A stretch of DNA of 64,000 bases, taken from the NCBI RefSeq assembly GCF_007859315.1, contig NZ_VOHA01000030.1, forward strand, positions 21,632 to 85,631, in the 5' to 3' direction. Source of the stretch: Reyranella sp. CPCC 100927. Lineage in GTDB: Bacteria > Pseudomonadota > Alphaproteobacteria > Reyranellales > Reyranellaceae. The translations under genes were made by a program, and so were the position numbers. Below are positions 8,472 to 17,374 of the stretch, piece after piece; position 1 is the first letter of the stretch; each line of letters begins with the position of its first letter. Below the pieces are notes generated by a model. The model did not search any database and was not told the DNA's origin. It was given only the letters and a program-made list of their open reading frames with translations.

Positions 8472-8472
8472 G

Positions 8473-9099
8473 CTAGGTCGCCTCGGCGACCCGGCCCGCC
8501 GCCAAGACTTGCGCGATGCGCGCGACGTGCCGTCCCTGGAAACGGGCGGCGTCCAGCTCGTTGGCGCTGGGCTGGCGCACCGCGTGGTTCTCGCCGTCGG
8601 CGACGGTGGAGGCGCCGAACGGCGAGCCGCCGCTGATCTCGTCCATGCGCGACAGGCCGGTGAAGGTATAAGGCAGGCCGACGATCACCATGCCCAGATG
8701 CAGCATCACGGTGTGGACCGACTGGATGGTCGTGGCATGGCCGCCGTGCTGGCTGCCGGTCGAGGTGAAGGCGCTGCCGACCTTGCCGACCAGTTTGTTG
8801 TCGGCGAACAGTCCGCCGGTCTGGTCGAGGAAGTTCTTCATCTGGGCCGCCACGGTGCCGTAGCGCGTGGGCGTGCCGATGATGATCGCGTCATAGTCGG
8901 GCAGTTCGGCGACGGTGGCGACGGGTGCCGGCTGGTCGACGCGGTAGCCCGCCTCGGCCGCGACCGCCGCGGGGACCAGTTCGGGAACCCGCTTCACGGC
9001 CACCGCGGCGCCGGCCTCGCGCACGCCCGCCGCCATCGCGTTCGCCATCGTCTCGATGTGGCCGTAGGAGGAGTAATAAAGCACCAGCACGCCCGCCAT
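8473..9099 (-). CDS. wrbA: NAD(P)H:quinone oxidoreductase, WrbA type
   Basis: A 208-residue FMN-dependent flavodoxin-like quinone reductase performing two-electron reduction of quinones. Seen: '[16 protein letters not shown]' (phosphate loop), '[20 protein letters not shown]' and '[14 protein letters not shown]', all diagnostic of WrbA. The ATG at 9099 has GGGAG at ideal spacing and is preferred to an ATG 12 nt upstream. It is the first gene of a three-gene operon and divergent from a LysR gene, a usual arrangement for quinone- or electrophile-responsive control. Confidence 0.95.
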   Translation of the reverse strand: MAGVLVLYYSSYGHIETMANAMAAGVREAGAAVAVKRVPELVPAAVAAEAGYRVDQPAPVATVAELPDYDAIIIGTPTRYGTVAAQMKNFLDQTGGLFADNKLVGKVGSAFTSTGSQHGGHATTIQSVHTVMLHLGMVIVGLPYTFTGLSRMDEISGGSPFGASTVADGENHAVRQPSANELDAARFQGRHVARIAQVLAAGRVAEAT

Positions 9100-9178
9100 G
9101 AGGTCTCCCATCCGCGGCCCGATGCGCCGCGACGGGGAGATAGGTGTCCCGGCTGGCCGAATGGAGTGATAGAATTGC

Positions 9179-9205
9179 GATCAAGTTGATCACATGGACT
9201 GATCA
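9179..9205. promoter_or_regulatory. LysR-type operator in the wrbA/LysR spacer
   Basis: GATCAAGTTGATC (9179-9191) is a perfect 13-bp palindrome, and TGATCA occurs twice (9187 and 9200) in the same stretch. These sites abut the LysR start and lie in the promoter of the divergent wrbA operon, as expected for autoregulation plus activation. Function is inferred. Confidence 0.5.
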
Positions 9206-10206
9206 TGCTGGATGGCCTGACCCTGGACCAGATCCGCACGTTCGTGACGGTCGCCGACAGCGGCAGCTTCCGCGCCGGCGCCAGCAAGCTCGCGCGCGTG
9301 CAGTCAGGCGTGAGCGCCGCCATCGCCAACCTGGAGGCGCAACTGGGCGTCGTGCTGTTCGACCGTTCGGGACATCGGCCGGCGCTGACGCCGACCGGCC
9401 AGGCGCTGCTGGCCAACGCGCGCGACGTGCTGCTGCGGGTCGACGCCATGCGGGCCCGGGCGCGCGGCCTGGGCGACGGCGTCGAGCTCGACCTGTCGCT
9501 GGTGATCGACACGCTCTATCCCATCCACCAGGTCGGCCAGGCGATCATCGCGATGCGGGCGGCCTATCCGTCGGTGACGGTGCGGCTGGCGATCGAGCCG
9601 ATGGGCGGACCGATCCAGGCGCTGGTCGACAAGCGCTGCGTGCTGGCCGTCACTGTCGGCGAGGACTTCCGCGATCCGCGCATCACGCTCGAAGCGCTGT
9701 CGGCGGTCGTGCAGGTCGCGGTGGTGGCGGCCACGCATCCGCTGGCGCGGCACGGCGACGGCGGCCTCGGCATCGCCGACCTCGCCGATCATCTGCAGAT
9801 CGTGCTGGCCGATCCGACGACGCGTTCGGCCGGACGCGCCTTCGGCGTGCTGTCACCGCAGACCTGCCGCGTCTCCACCCAGGACGCCAAGCATGCGTTG
9901 ATCCTGGCCGGCGTCGGCTGGGGGCGCCTGCCGCACTGGCAGGTCGACCGCGACCTCGCGGAAGGCCGGCTGGTGCGGGTCAGCACACCGGCGCTGGGCC
10001 GCCAGAGCCAGATGGTGTCGGAAACCTATCTCGCGCACCGCCTCGACGAGCCGCTGCGCCCGGCCGCCCGCCATTTCCGCGCCGCGCTGATGCGGCTGGC
10101 GGCGGACGGGCCCGACGGCGGCCTTGACGTCACTGAGGCGGAACCAACGCGCCCAGGAAGGAATAGGCCGCGTTCGGCCCGTCGACGACCAGCGTCCACG
10201 CGGTGA
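9205..10206 (+). CDS. LysR family transcriptional regulator
   Basis: A 333-residue LysR regulator. The N-terminus 'MLDGLTLDQIRTFVTV' is followed by a winged helix ('GASKLARVQSGVSAAIANLE') and an effector domain. The last ~30 residues are Arg/Pro-rich and overlap the convergent gene at 10130 by 77 bp. They look like read-through of a lost stop and have no family match I recognise. It probably controls the divergent wrbA-MFS-SphA operon. Confidence 0.92.
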   Translation: MLDGLTLDQIRTFVTVADSGSFRAGASKLARVQSGVSAAIANLEAQLGVVLFDRSGHRPALTPTGQALLANARDVLLRVDAMRARARGLGDGVELDLSLVIDTLYPIHQVGQAIIAMRAAYPSVTVRLAIEPMGGPIQALVDKRCVLAVTVGEDFRDPRITLEALSAVVQVAVVAATHPLARHGDGGLGIADLADHLQIVLADPTTRSAGRAFGVLSPQTCRVSTQDAKHALILAGVGWGRLPHWQVDRDLAEGRLVRVSTPALGRQSQMVSETYLAHRLDEPLRPAARHFRAALMRLAADGPDGGLDVTEAEPTRPGRNRPRSARRRPASTR

Positions 10207-10756
10207 AATCCTCGGCACTGGTACAGCTGTTGCCGCCGCCTTGCAGGATCAGCGTGATGCGCGTGGCGTCATGGTTGGAGGGCGCGAAGATGCCGGTGCC
10301 GACGAGCTTGCCGGTCAGCCGCCACTCCTTGTACAGCCGCGGGCCCAGGCCACCCTCGCGCGTGTCCGTGCGCGGATCGACCTCGAAGACCGCGATCTGC
10401 TCCGGCCATGCCAGCGCCAAGGTGCCCGCCGGCTTGCCGTTGTCGCTGAACGCAAAGACGATGTCGCCGCCCGTCCGCCGCACCTCGAGATCGTACGAAC
10501 TCGTCGTCGCCCGCAGGCCCTTCAGGTCTTGCGGATCGGCAGCGCCCGTGAACAGGCTGGCGGCCGGCGCAAAGCGCAGGCGGGCGATTTCGCCGCGCTG
10601 ATAGTCGCTGAGCTTTTCCGTCGCGACGCGCCGCTGACCGGTGTCCGTACAGCATGCACAGGCATGCGCACCGGACGGGATCAGCATCACCGCGGCGCAG
10701 ATGACGGACAGGAAAGCCATCACCGCACCGCGCCGAATCAGCATGTCACTGCGCAT
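10130..10756 (-). CDS. Exported protein of unknown function
   Basis: A 208-residue protein with a signal sequence ('MAFLSVICAAVMLIPSGAHA') cleaved before 'CACC', giving a mature N-terminus with three clustered cysteines. No family recognised. The C-terminus ('LILQGGGNSCTSAEDFTAW') is conserved-looking. The start at 10756 has GAGGA upstream. It lies 28 nt downstream of the FkbM methyltransferase and may be co-transcribed. The Cys cluster could bind metal or an Fe-S cluster, but this is conjecture. Confidence 0.7.
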   Translation of the reverse strand: MRSDMLIRRGAVMAFLSVICAAVMLIPSGAHACACCTDTGQRRVATEKLSDYQRGEIARLRFAPAASLFTGAADPQDLKGLRATTSSYDLEVRRTGGDIVFAFSDNGKPAGTLALAWPEQIAVFEVDPRTDTREGGLGPRLYKEWRLTGKLVGTGIFAPSNHDATRITLILQGGGNSCTSAEDFTAWTLVVDGPNAAYSFLGALVPPQ

Positions 10757-10784
10757 ACCGGCGTCCTCGCATTGATCCGACGTC

Positions 10785-11573
10785 TTACCAGGCCCTCTCG
10801 AAAACATACGTTGGACTGGTCAGCTGAGAGAACAAAGCCGGTTGGGTTCCCGGCTTTGCTTCGACCAACTCCAGTGTGTAATTCTCCTCCCGGATCACAG
10901 CCCGGCGCCGCCCGTAGCTCGGCGGGACAGCGGCCATGACCTCGTCGAAATACTGATCGTAGATCTCGGCCAGAATGATGCGCGGCGGTGACTCCGCAAG
11001 GAGGCGCGTGGCCCCTCGAAGCACATCCGCTTCCGCCCCTTCAACGTCAAGCTTCCACACCTGACAACGAGCAGCATCGGAGACGTTGTCCAGCGCCTCA
11101 ACCTGAACGCTCTTCGTCCGATCCGAGTAGAGCTGCGTGAACAACGCTTTCATATCCGCGCGCAACGTATTGCCCTGATTGTGCGCATCGGACAACAGAA
11201 GACGACCTTGCCCGGCCCGATCGCCGAGAGCCCAAGCGTGCACCGTGATCCGCGGCTCTCTCGGGATGCGCGCAGCCAAGTCACTATCGGCTTCAAACGC
11301 CAGGACGTGCGACGCGCCGGCGGCAAGCGCCATTGCCGCTGTCACACCGATATTGGCACCGGCATCGAGCACGCCATCGCCATGTTGGACGAACCGGCGA
11401 AACAGCATCTCATCGAGATCCATCTGCGGGTATCGCAGGTCGGTCAGCAACCGCCCCACATACCGGCGCTCGTGCACATGTCGAAGGTCGAAGCGCAACA
11501 ACACGCCGCCCATCGGAATGGCGACGTCGCCTGTGGTGCGAATCAAGCCCTCGATCGCATAGATGTCCTTCAT
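10785..11573 (-). CDS. FkbM family methyltransferase
   Basis: A 262-residue SAM-dependent methyltransferase of the FkbM type. Motif I is 'GDGVLDAGANIGVTAAMAL', the acidic loop is 'VLAFEADSDLA', and 'VWKLDVEGAEADVLRGA' is the family signature. FkbM relatives O-methylate sugars, polyketides or glycans; the acceptor here is unknown. The ATG at 11573 has a poor ribosome site. A GTG at 11591, preceded by GAGGTGG, would add six residues and may be the true start. Confidence 0.88.
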   Translation of the reverse strand: MKDIYAIEGLIRTTGDVAIPMGGVLLRFDLRHVHERRYVGRLLTDLRYPQMDLDEMLFRRFVQHGDGVLDAGANIGVTAAMALAAGASHVLAFEADSDLAARIPREPRITVHAWALGDRAGQGRLLLSDAHNQGNTLRADMKALFTQLYSDRTKSVQVEALDNVSDAARCQVWKLDVEGAEADVLRGATRLLAESPPRIILAEIYDQYFDEVMAAVPPSYGRRRAVIREENYTLELVEAKPGTQPALFSQLTSPTYVFERAW

Positions 11574-11777
11574 GTCGGCCGATAATGACACCTGCGACCA
11601 CCTCGTCAATCTCGCGCCAATTCGCCTGACAGCGTCCAATGCGAATCCGGCAGAACGGTGGCCGCATCATCGATGAACTGCGTGGGCGGGTCACACGGTA
11701 TACCGCCCGCGCGTGGTTTGCCGCTATACTGCAACTCGGCTGTAACGACTTCGTCCTCACCGAAAGGGAGACCGGCG

Positions 11778-13199
11778 ATGAGCGTCATGCGGATGATGCG
11801 CCTCTTGTCGCTCTGGGCCGTCGTGGCCGTGCTGCCGACAGGGGCCAACGCCGATCCGGCGCGACCCGACCAGACCGCGTTCCGCGCCCTCTACAAGGAA
11901 CTGGTCGAAACCAACACCGCCTATCCCAACGGCGACTGCACGCTGGCGGCACGGCGCATGGCGGCCCGGCTGACGCAGGCCGGCTTTCCGGCCGACGACG
12001 TCTGGGTGTTCACGGCACCCGATCATCCCAAGGAAGGCGGCCTGACGGCGGTGCTGCGCGGATCCGATCCGGCCGCCAAGGCGATGCTGCTGCTGGCCCA
12101 TATCGACGTGGTCGAGGCCAAGCGCGAGGACTGGGCGCGCGATCCGTTCACCCTGATCGAGGAGAACGGCTACTTCTATGGCCGCGGCACCGTCGACGAC
12201 AAGGCGATGGCGGCGGTCTTCGTCGACAGCCTGATCCGCTATCGCCAGGAGGGCTTCAAGCCCAAGCGCGACATCAAGCTGGCGCTGACTTGCGGCGAGG
12301 AAGGCGCCTGGCCCTTCAACGGCGTGCGCTGGCTGATCCAGAATCATCGGGCGCGTGTGGAGGCCGCCTTTGCGCTGAACGAAGGCGCCGGCGGCCGGCT
12401 CGACGACAAGGGCAACCGCATCTCGATGGGCATCCAGGCCGGCGAGAAGGTCTACCAGGACTTCAGCCTCGAGACGACGCATGCCGGCGGGCACAGCTCG
12501 CGGCCGGTGCCGGAGAATGCGATCTATACGCTGTCGGCGGCGCTGGGCCGGGTCAGCGCCTACTCGTTTCCGGTGCAGATGAACGACGCCACGCGCGGGT
12601 ATTTCACCCGCATGGCCGAGGTGACCGGCGGCGACACCGGCGCGGCGATGAAAGCGCTGCTGGCCGACCCCACCGACGCCAGGGCCGACGCGATCGTCTC
12701 GCGCGATCCGAGCTGGCGTTCCATGCTGCGCACCACGTGCGTGGCCACGATGATCGAGGGCGGCCATGCGCGCAACGCGCTGCCGCAGCGGGCGCGGGCC
12801 AACGTCAACTGTCGGATGTTCCCCGGCACCGCGGCCGATGACGTGCGCCAGCAACTGATCCGCGCCATCGATGATCCGAAAGTGTCGATCAGCGCCGCCG
12901 GACGCCAGAACGCGACCGTGCCGGCGCCGCCGCTGTCGCGCGAGATCCTCGGGCCGGTCGAGGCGGTGGCCGGCAAGATGTGGCCGGGCGTGCCGCTGGT
13001 GCCGACCATGGCGACCGGCGCCACCGACGGCCGCTTCCTGCTGGCCGCCGGCATCGCGACCTATGGCCTGTCCGGCATGTTCGGCGATCCCGACGGCAAC
13101 GGCGTACACGGCCTGAACGAGCGCATCCGTGTGCGCTCGCTCTACGAGGGCCGCGACTTCCTGCACGAGGTCGTGAAACTCTACGCACAGCAACCCTAG
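11778..13199 (+). CDS. Exported M20 family metallopeptidase
   Basis: A 473-residue zinc hydrolase of the M20 group (carboxypeptidase / dipeptidase / ArgE-like). It has a signal peptide ('LLSLWAVVAVLPTGANA') so it probably acts in the periplasm. Metal and catalytic sites seen are 'LLAHIDVVEA' (His/Asp), 'GRGTVDDKAMAA' (bridging Asp), 'CGEEG' (catalytic Glu) and 'GVHGLNERI' (last His). The start at 11778 follows AAAGGGAG. The methyltransferase gene starts 11 nt later and may share its transcript. Confidence 0.92.
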   Translation: MSVMRMMRLLSLWAVVAVLPTGANADPARPDQTAFRALYKELVETNTAYPNGDCTLAARRMAARLTQAGFPADDVWVFTAPDHPKEGGLTAVLRGSDPAAKAMLLLAHIDVVEAKREDWARDPFTLIEENGYFYGRGTVDDKAMAAVFVDSLIRYRQEGFKPKRDIKLALTCGEEGAWPFNGVRWLIQNHRARVEAAFALNEGAGGRLDDKGNRISMGIQAGEKVYQDFSLETTHAGGHSSRPVPENAIYTLSAALGRVSAYSFPVQMNDATRGYFTRMAEVTGGDTGAAMKALLADPTDARADAIVSRDPSWRSMLRTTCVATMIEGGHARNALPQRARANVNCRMFPGTAADDVRQQLIRAIDDPKVSISAAGRQNATVPAPPLSREILGPVEAVAGKMWPGVPLVPTMATGATDGRFLLAAGIATYGLSGMFGDPDGNGVHGLNERIRVRSLYEGRDFLHEVVKLYAQQP

Positions 13200-13210
13200 G
13201 ATCAGACGTC

Positions 13211-13993
13211 ATGGAGCAACGCTTTGCCTTCGACCAGGTCGCACGGGCGTATCAGGCCGTGCGACCCGACTATTCCGATGCCCTGATCGACGATGTCATC
13301 GCGTATGCGGGCCTGCGGTCCGGCGATGTCATCCTCGATGTCGGCTGCGGCACGGGCCAGGCCACCAAGAGTTTCGCCACGCGCGGCTTTGCCATGCTGG
13401 CCCTCGATCCGGGACCGCAGATGATCGGCGCCGCGCGCGAGGCGCTGGCCGCGTTCCCCGACGTCGCATTTGCCGAAGCCACTTTCGAGGCGTGGTCGCC
13501 GGCCGCGACGCCGTTCCGCCTGATCACCGCGGCGCAATCCTGGCACTGGGTCTCGCCCGACATGGGATTCGCCAAGGCGGCCGAGGTGCTGGCGTCGGAC
13601 GGAACGCTCGCCGTCTTCGGCCACGTTCCGGTCGGACTCGACCCACCGCTGCTCGCGCAGTTCAAACAGATATACCAGCGGCACATCGGCTATCAGGGGC
13701 CGCCGCCGGAGGCCTGGTACCTGCCCGACGGTCCGTTCAAGCCCGCGTTCGAGGCGTCGGCGTTTTTCGGCCCGGTCACGCACCGCTGTTATCCCTGGCA
13801 ATGGCGCCACACCACGGCGAGCTACCTGGCCTTCCTGCGCACACGGTCGGATCACCAGGTGATGGCACCGGCCCAGCGCGCGGCGGTGTTCGACGCCATC
13901 GCCACCGCGATCGACGGCTACGGCGGCGCCTTCGCGTTCGACTACGAAACGCATCTCTACATGGCGCACCGAGCCTCAGCCGAGCGTGCGTGA
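13211..13993 (+). CDS. Class I SAM-dependent methyltransferase
   Basis: A 260-residue cytoplasmic methyltransferase with motif I 'VILDVGCGTGQATKSFA' and downstream 'LALDPGPQMIGAAREAL'. It resembles the UbiE/trans-aconitate methyltransferase type (methyltransf_11). Acceptor unknown. It follows the M20 peptidase by 11 nt and overlaps the convergent chromate transporter 3' end by 18 bp. Confidence 0.88.
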   Translation: MEQRFAFDQVARAYQAVRPDYSDALIDDVIAYAGLRSGDVILDVGCGTGQATKSFATRGFAMLALDPGPQMIGAAREALAAFPDVAFAEATFEAWSPAATPFRLITAAQSWHWVSPDMGFAKAAEVLASDGTLAVFGHVPVGLDPPLLAQFKQIYQRHIGYQGPPPEAWYLPDGPFKPAFEASAFFGPVTHRCYPWQWRHTTASYLAFLRTRSDHQVMAPAQRAAVFDAIATAIDGYGGAFAFDYETHLYMAHRASAERA

Positions 13994-15205
13994 TACGGCA
14001 CCAGCCGCCGCCAGTACGAGGACGACGATCCAGGGCGGCGCCTTCCACACCGTGAGCAGCAGGAAGCCGGCCAGCGCCAGCACGAAGTCGCGCGACGACA
14101 GCACGGCGCTGGTCCACACCGGATCGTAGAGCGCGGCGGCCAGGATGCCGACGACCGCCGCGTTGGTGCCGCGCATGGCGGCTTGCGCCAGGGGGCGCGT
14201 GCGCAACGCGTCCCAGAACGGCAGCATGCCGTAGACCAGCAGCAGGCCGGGCAGGAAGACGCCGACCAGGGCGATGGCCGCGCCGGCAAGGCCGTGCGGC
14301 GCCGGCCCCATGACGGCGCCGAGATAGGCGGCGAAGGTGAAGAGCGGCCCGGGCACCGCCTGCGCCAGGCCGTAGCCGGCCAGGAACGCCGCGTCGCTGA
14401 CCCATCCGGGCGCCACCACCGCGACCTGCAGCAGCGGCAGCACGACATGACCGCCGCCGAAGACCAGCGCGCCGGAACGATAGAAGGCATCGAACAGGGC
14501 GGCGGCCGGGTTGCCGGTCGCGCCGGCGATCAGCGGCGTAACGACCAGCAGCGCCGCGAACGCAGCGAGCGCCAGCACGCCCGCACGGCGCGACACCGGA
14601 AAGCGCAGGTGCCCCGACACCGCCGCCGGCGGCGCGCGGCAGAGCCAGCATCCGGCCACGGCGCCCAGCGCAATGGCGCCGATCTGGCCCCACGATCCGC
14701 CGACAAACACCGCGACGACAATCGCGGCCAGCGCGATGCCGGCGCGCGGCGAGTCCGGCGCCAGGCTGCGTGCCATGCCCCAGATCGCCTGCGCCACCAC
14801 CGCGACGGCGACCAGCTTCAGGCCGTGCAGCACGCCGGATGCGACCGGCCCGGTGAACGCCGCCGCGCCCAGCGCACAGGCGAACAGAAAGACGGCCGAC
14901 GGCATGGTGAAGGCGAACCATGCCGCAAGCCCGCCCAGCAGGCCGCCACCGCGCAGCACGCCGAGCGAAAAGCCGACCTGGCTGGACGCCGGCCCCGGCA
15001 GGAACTGGCAGAGCGCCACGAGGTCGGCGTAGCCCGGCTCGTCGATCCATCGCCGGCGCACGACCAGCTCATCACGGAAATAGCCGAGATGCGCGATCGG
15101 CCCGCCGAACGACGTCAGGCCCAGCTTCAGGAAGACCGCGAACACTTCCCACGGCGAGCCCGGGCCCGCGGCGACCATCGGCTGCGCGTCGTCTTGACCA
15201 TCCAT
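13976..15205 (-). CDS. chrA: Chromate efflux transporter (CHR family)
   Basis: A 409-residue inner-membrane protein with two homologous CHR domains. The first begins 'LGLTSFGGPIAHLGYFRDE' and has 'CQFLPGPASSQVGFSLG'; the second has 'ALVFGGGHVVLPLL' and 'AQAVPGPLFTFAAYLG'. The full-length two-domain form is the one associated with chromate (or sulfate-like oxyanion) export. The start at 15205 follows AGGAGAG. It lies just downstream of the selenoprotein gene on the same strand, separated by a strong hairpin whose 3' arm touches this Shine-Dalgarno sequence. Confidence 0.92.
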   Translation of the reverse strand: MDGQDDAQPMVAAGPGSPWEVFAVFLKLGLTSFGGPIAHLGYFRDELVVRRRWIDEPGYADLVALCQFLPGPASSQVGFSLGVLRGGGLLGGLAAWFAFTMPSAVFLFACALGAAAFTGPVASGVLHGLKLVAVAVVAQAIWGMARSLAPDSPRAGIALAAIVVAVFVGGSWGQIGAIALGAVAGCWLCRAPPAAVSGHLRFPVSRRAGVLALAAFAALLVVTPLIAGATGNPAAALFDAFYRSGALVFGGGHVVLPLLQVAVVAPGWVSDAAFLAGYGLAQAVPGPLFTFAAYLGAVMGPAPHGLAGAAIALVGVFLPGLLLVYGMLPFWDALRTRPLAQAAMRGTNAAVVGILAAALYDPVWTSAVLSSRDFVLALAGFLLLTVWKAPPWIVVLVLAAAGAVSRTLG

Positions 15206-15217
15206 CGGGCTTTCTCT

Positions 15218-15243
15218 CCTCGCCCCGCTCGCACGGGGCGAGG
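15218..15243 (-). terminator. Hairpin between the UGSC gene and chrA
   Basis: A 10-bp GC stem (CCTCGCCCCG / CGGGGCGAGG) with a 6-nt loop lies 2 nt after the selenoprotein stop. There is no T-run, and the 3' arm overlaps the chrA ribosome site. It could stop transcription, stabilise the upstream message or gate chrA translation. Confidence 0.5.
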
Positions 15244-15245
15244 CG

Positions 15246-15761
15246 TCAACGCTGAAGCAGGGCCACGATCTGTTCAACAGTGGCGTCGGCCAGCGCGTGC
15301 AGTTCAGCGGTGGTGCGGTTCTGGATCGGGTGCGGCAGGTAGATCAGCGCCGGATCGAGTCCCAGCGAGTCGCATTGCACCGCGGCCGCATCCGCGAACA
15401 CTTCGGTCGTGACGTTGACGGCGGCGATGCCGCGTCCGTCGAGATCAGCGATGTCGTGCAGACTGCACGATATGCAGGAGCCTCAATCGGCCAGCGCGAT
15501 GACCGCGACCTGCGCCTCGGTCGCGATCTGCTGCAGCAACGCCGTCGACGCCACGCGCGAGGGTGTCGGCTTGCGATAACGCTTCGACGCGATGCCGCGC
15601 TCGTCGAGCCGCGCCTGCAGGCGGTCGATGTATTCGCTGCCGCGCAGCTTGCCGATGTCGAGCAGCGCCACGGTGGCGCCTTCCAGCGATGCCGGCGGCG
15701 GCGTGCGCGGCCGGCGCTGGCTGCCGGTCTCGGCGGTGGGATCACGCATCGAGAAACTCAT
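15246..15761 (-). CDS. UGSC family selenoprotein, TGA read as selenocysteine
   Basis: Read with TGA at 15483-15485 as Sec, the frame is 172 codons and encodes 171 residues with Sec93. The residues around it are 'ALAD-U-GSCISCSLHDIAD', exactly the Sec-Gly-Ser-Cys motif that names the UGSC family. Sequence after the TGA continues with family-like character ('DGRGIAAVNVTTEVF', 'IYLPHPIQN') to a normal TGA at 15246, and a SECIS-like stem-loop follows the Sec codon. The ATG overlaps the stop of the thioredoxin-fold gene (ATGA), so translation is coupled. Family function is unknown; a redox role is inferred from Sec-x-x-Cys and the partner gene. Conventional gene calling would wrongly end this protein at residue 92. 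Confidence 0.92.
15448..15485 (-). promoter_or_regulatory. Bacterial SECIS element of the UGSC gene
   Basis: Immediately 3' of the UGA the message can fold on 15451-15473: arms AUAUCGUG / CACGACAU around CAGUCUG, with an inner C-G, A-U closing a GUC tip. The GU of the tip begins 19 nt after the UGA. The upper stem reads UGCAGUCUGCA, almost the same as UGCAGGUCUGCA in the E. coli fdhF SECIS as I remember it. SelB would bind here to deliver Sec-tRNA. Confidence 0.85.
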
Positions 15762-17221
15762 GGCTGGATCTCCCTGGTCACGGGTTGAGTCTGATCACGG
15801 ATGCCGGTGCCGGGCCAGCCGGCGAGGATGCCGGAGAACAGCCCGGCCGGACCGCCGGCGCGCACGACCAGCAGGCCGCCGCGCCAGAACTTGGGCACCA
15901 TCATATCGGCGAACTTCGCCGGCATGCCCTCGGCGATGCCCTGGGCACCGGCCACGAGATCCTTGCCCGGGCGGGTGGAGTCGGCGAGCAGGCTGTCCTC
16001 GATGCGGGCGCGATCCCAACCGGCGCTGCGGAAGATCGCATAGTGTTCGGGCGACAGCACCAGCATCGCCGCCGTCGCGCTGTAGAGCTTGGGGTGCATC
16101 ACCGCCGACAGCGACAGCGCCAGCGAGCGCGACAGCTCCTCGGCCGTGCGCGAGCGCTGATCCATGCAGGCCTGCAGGCCATAGCCCTGGAACAAGGTCA
16201 CCGCGTTCCTGCCCGGCGCAATGCCGCGCGCCACCGACAGCGGCTGCCAGTCCGGATCGGTCTCGTCCTCGGCGAAGCAGCAGCTGATCTTGCCCGGCGA
16301 GCCGATGGTGGAGCGGTCGATCTCGCCTGGCCGGCCGCCGCCGACATTGCGGATGACCAGCTGCAGCGCGCGGCCGATGGTGAGGTTGGCGCGATTGCCC
16401 TGCCCCAGCGCGTTGATGCCCCAGTTCATGCCGATGGCGCGCGTGATCGGCCCGTTGACCACGATCACCGGGCCCGAGAAGCAGGTGGTGCACAAGAGGC
16501 CGTGCATGGTGAAGACCGGATCGAGCGCGGCCTCCACCACCGCCAGCACCACCGGCATGTATTCCGGCTTGCAGCCCGCCATCACGGCATTGATCGCCAC
16601 CTTCTCGACCGTGCATGGCGCCAGGTTGGGCGGGATCAGGCCGACGATCTCGTCGGGCTTGCGCGTCGTGCCGCCCAGCATGCGCAGGATGCGCGCGTCG
16701 GTCGGCGCCACCACCGGCAGGCCATCGGTCCAGCCGCGATCGAAGCAGGCCTCGGCCTCGTCGTCCCAGTCGCTCAGCGTGATCTTGCGCGCACCCAGGC
16801 CGGGATTGCCGAAACGGGCGACGAGGTGTTCGTAGACGCCGGGATCGCGGCTCTTCGATCCGCAGCCGGGCCGGAATCCGGGCAGGCCATCGCCCAGCGC
16901 CTGCAGGCCGGTGATCCGTTCCCATTCGCCGCGGTCCCAGCCCACCGTGCGCGCCACCTCGCGGCCGTCGCGCAACCGGATCAGGGTCGGCACGGTCTCG
17001 ACATCGAGGCGGAACGACTGCTCCAGGGACGTGTCGTCGACCACGTCGAGGTCGGCCGGGAAAGCCGGATCGTCCTGCGAGTAGACGACCAGCCTGTGAT
17101 CGGCGCGCGCCAGGGTGCGCAACACCGGCGCGACGAGTTGGCAGGTCGGGCAGTCCTCCTTGGCGAAGACGACGAAGCCGTCTTGCGGCAGGACGTTCGA
17201 GGAAGGCGACAGCGCAGCCAT
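15758..17221 (-). CDS. Thioredoxin-domain protein coupled to the UGSC selenoprotein
   Basis: A 487-residue protein. Residues ~10-110 form a thioredoxin fold with active site 'KEDCPTCQLVAP' and cis-Pro region 'ETVPTLIRL'. The remaining ~370 residues are a separate domain rich in conserved cysteines ('FRPGCGSKSRDPG', 'LAPCTVEK', 'LLCTTCFSGPVIV', 'KISCCFAED') that I cannot assign to a characterised enzyme. No signal peptide, so cytoplasmic. Its stop overlaps the UGSC start by 4 nt. The likely role is an electron donor or partner of the selenoprotein. It is divergent from mddA, sharing a 230-bp promoter region. Confidence 0.85.
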   Translation of the reverse strand: MAALSPSSNVLPQDGFVVFAKEDCPTCQLVAPVLRTLARADHRLVVYSQDDPAFPADLDVVDDTSLEQSFRLDVETVPTLIRLRDGREVARTVGWDRGEWERITGLQALGDGLPGFRPGCGSKSRDPGVYEHLVARFGNPGLGARKITLSDWDDEAEACFDRGWTDGLPVVAPTDARILRMLGGTTRKPDEIVGLIPPNLAPCTVEKVAINAVMAGCKPEYMPVVLAVVEAALDPVFTMHGLLCTTCFSGPVIVVNGPITRAIGMNWGINALGQGNRANLTIGRALQLVIRNVGGGRPGEIDRSTIGSPGKISCCFAEDETDPDWQPLSVARGIAPGRNAVTLFQGYGLQACMDQRSRTAEELSRSLALSLSAVMHPKLYSATAAMLVLSPEHYAIFRSAGWDRARIEDSLLADSTRPGKDLVAGAQGIAEGMPAKFADMMVPKFWRGGLLVVRAGGPAGLFSGILAGWPGTGIRDQTQPVTREIQP

Positions 17222-17374
17222 GACGGCATTCTCCGCAGGATCGCCGTGAGCTTAGCCCGGTGCAGGGTCCGGTCAAACCCGGGCAATCGCATAGGGGCGT
17301 TGTGGCGTCGGGTCTGTCGTCCCGCCGCGCTGGCATAACGCCACCTCCCTTCGCGAGCGTTTCCACCGATCCGC

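Noticed and set aside
15483..15761. A 92-residue complete protein, or a frameshifted pseudogene, at this place
   Set aside because: The frame after the TGA is open, carries the GSC motif and family-like sequence, and is followed by a SECIS-like fold, so recoding explains it better.
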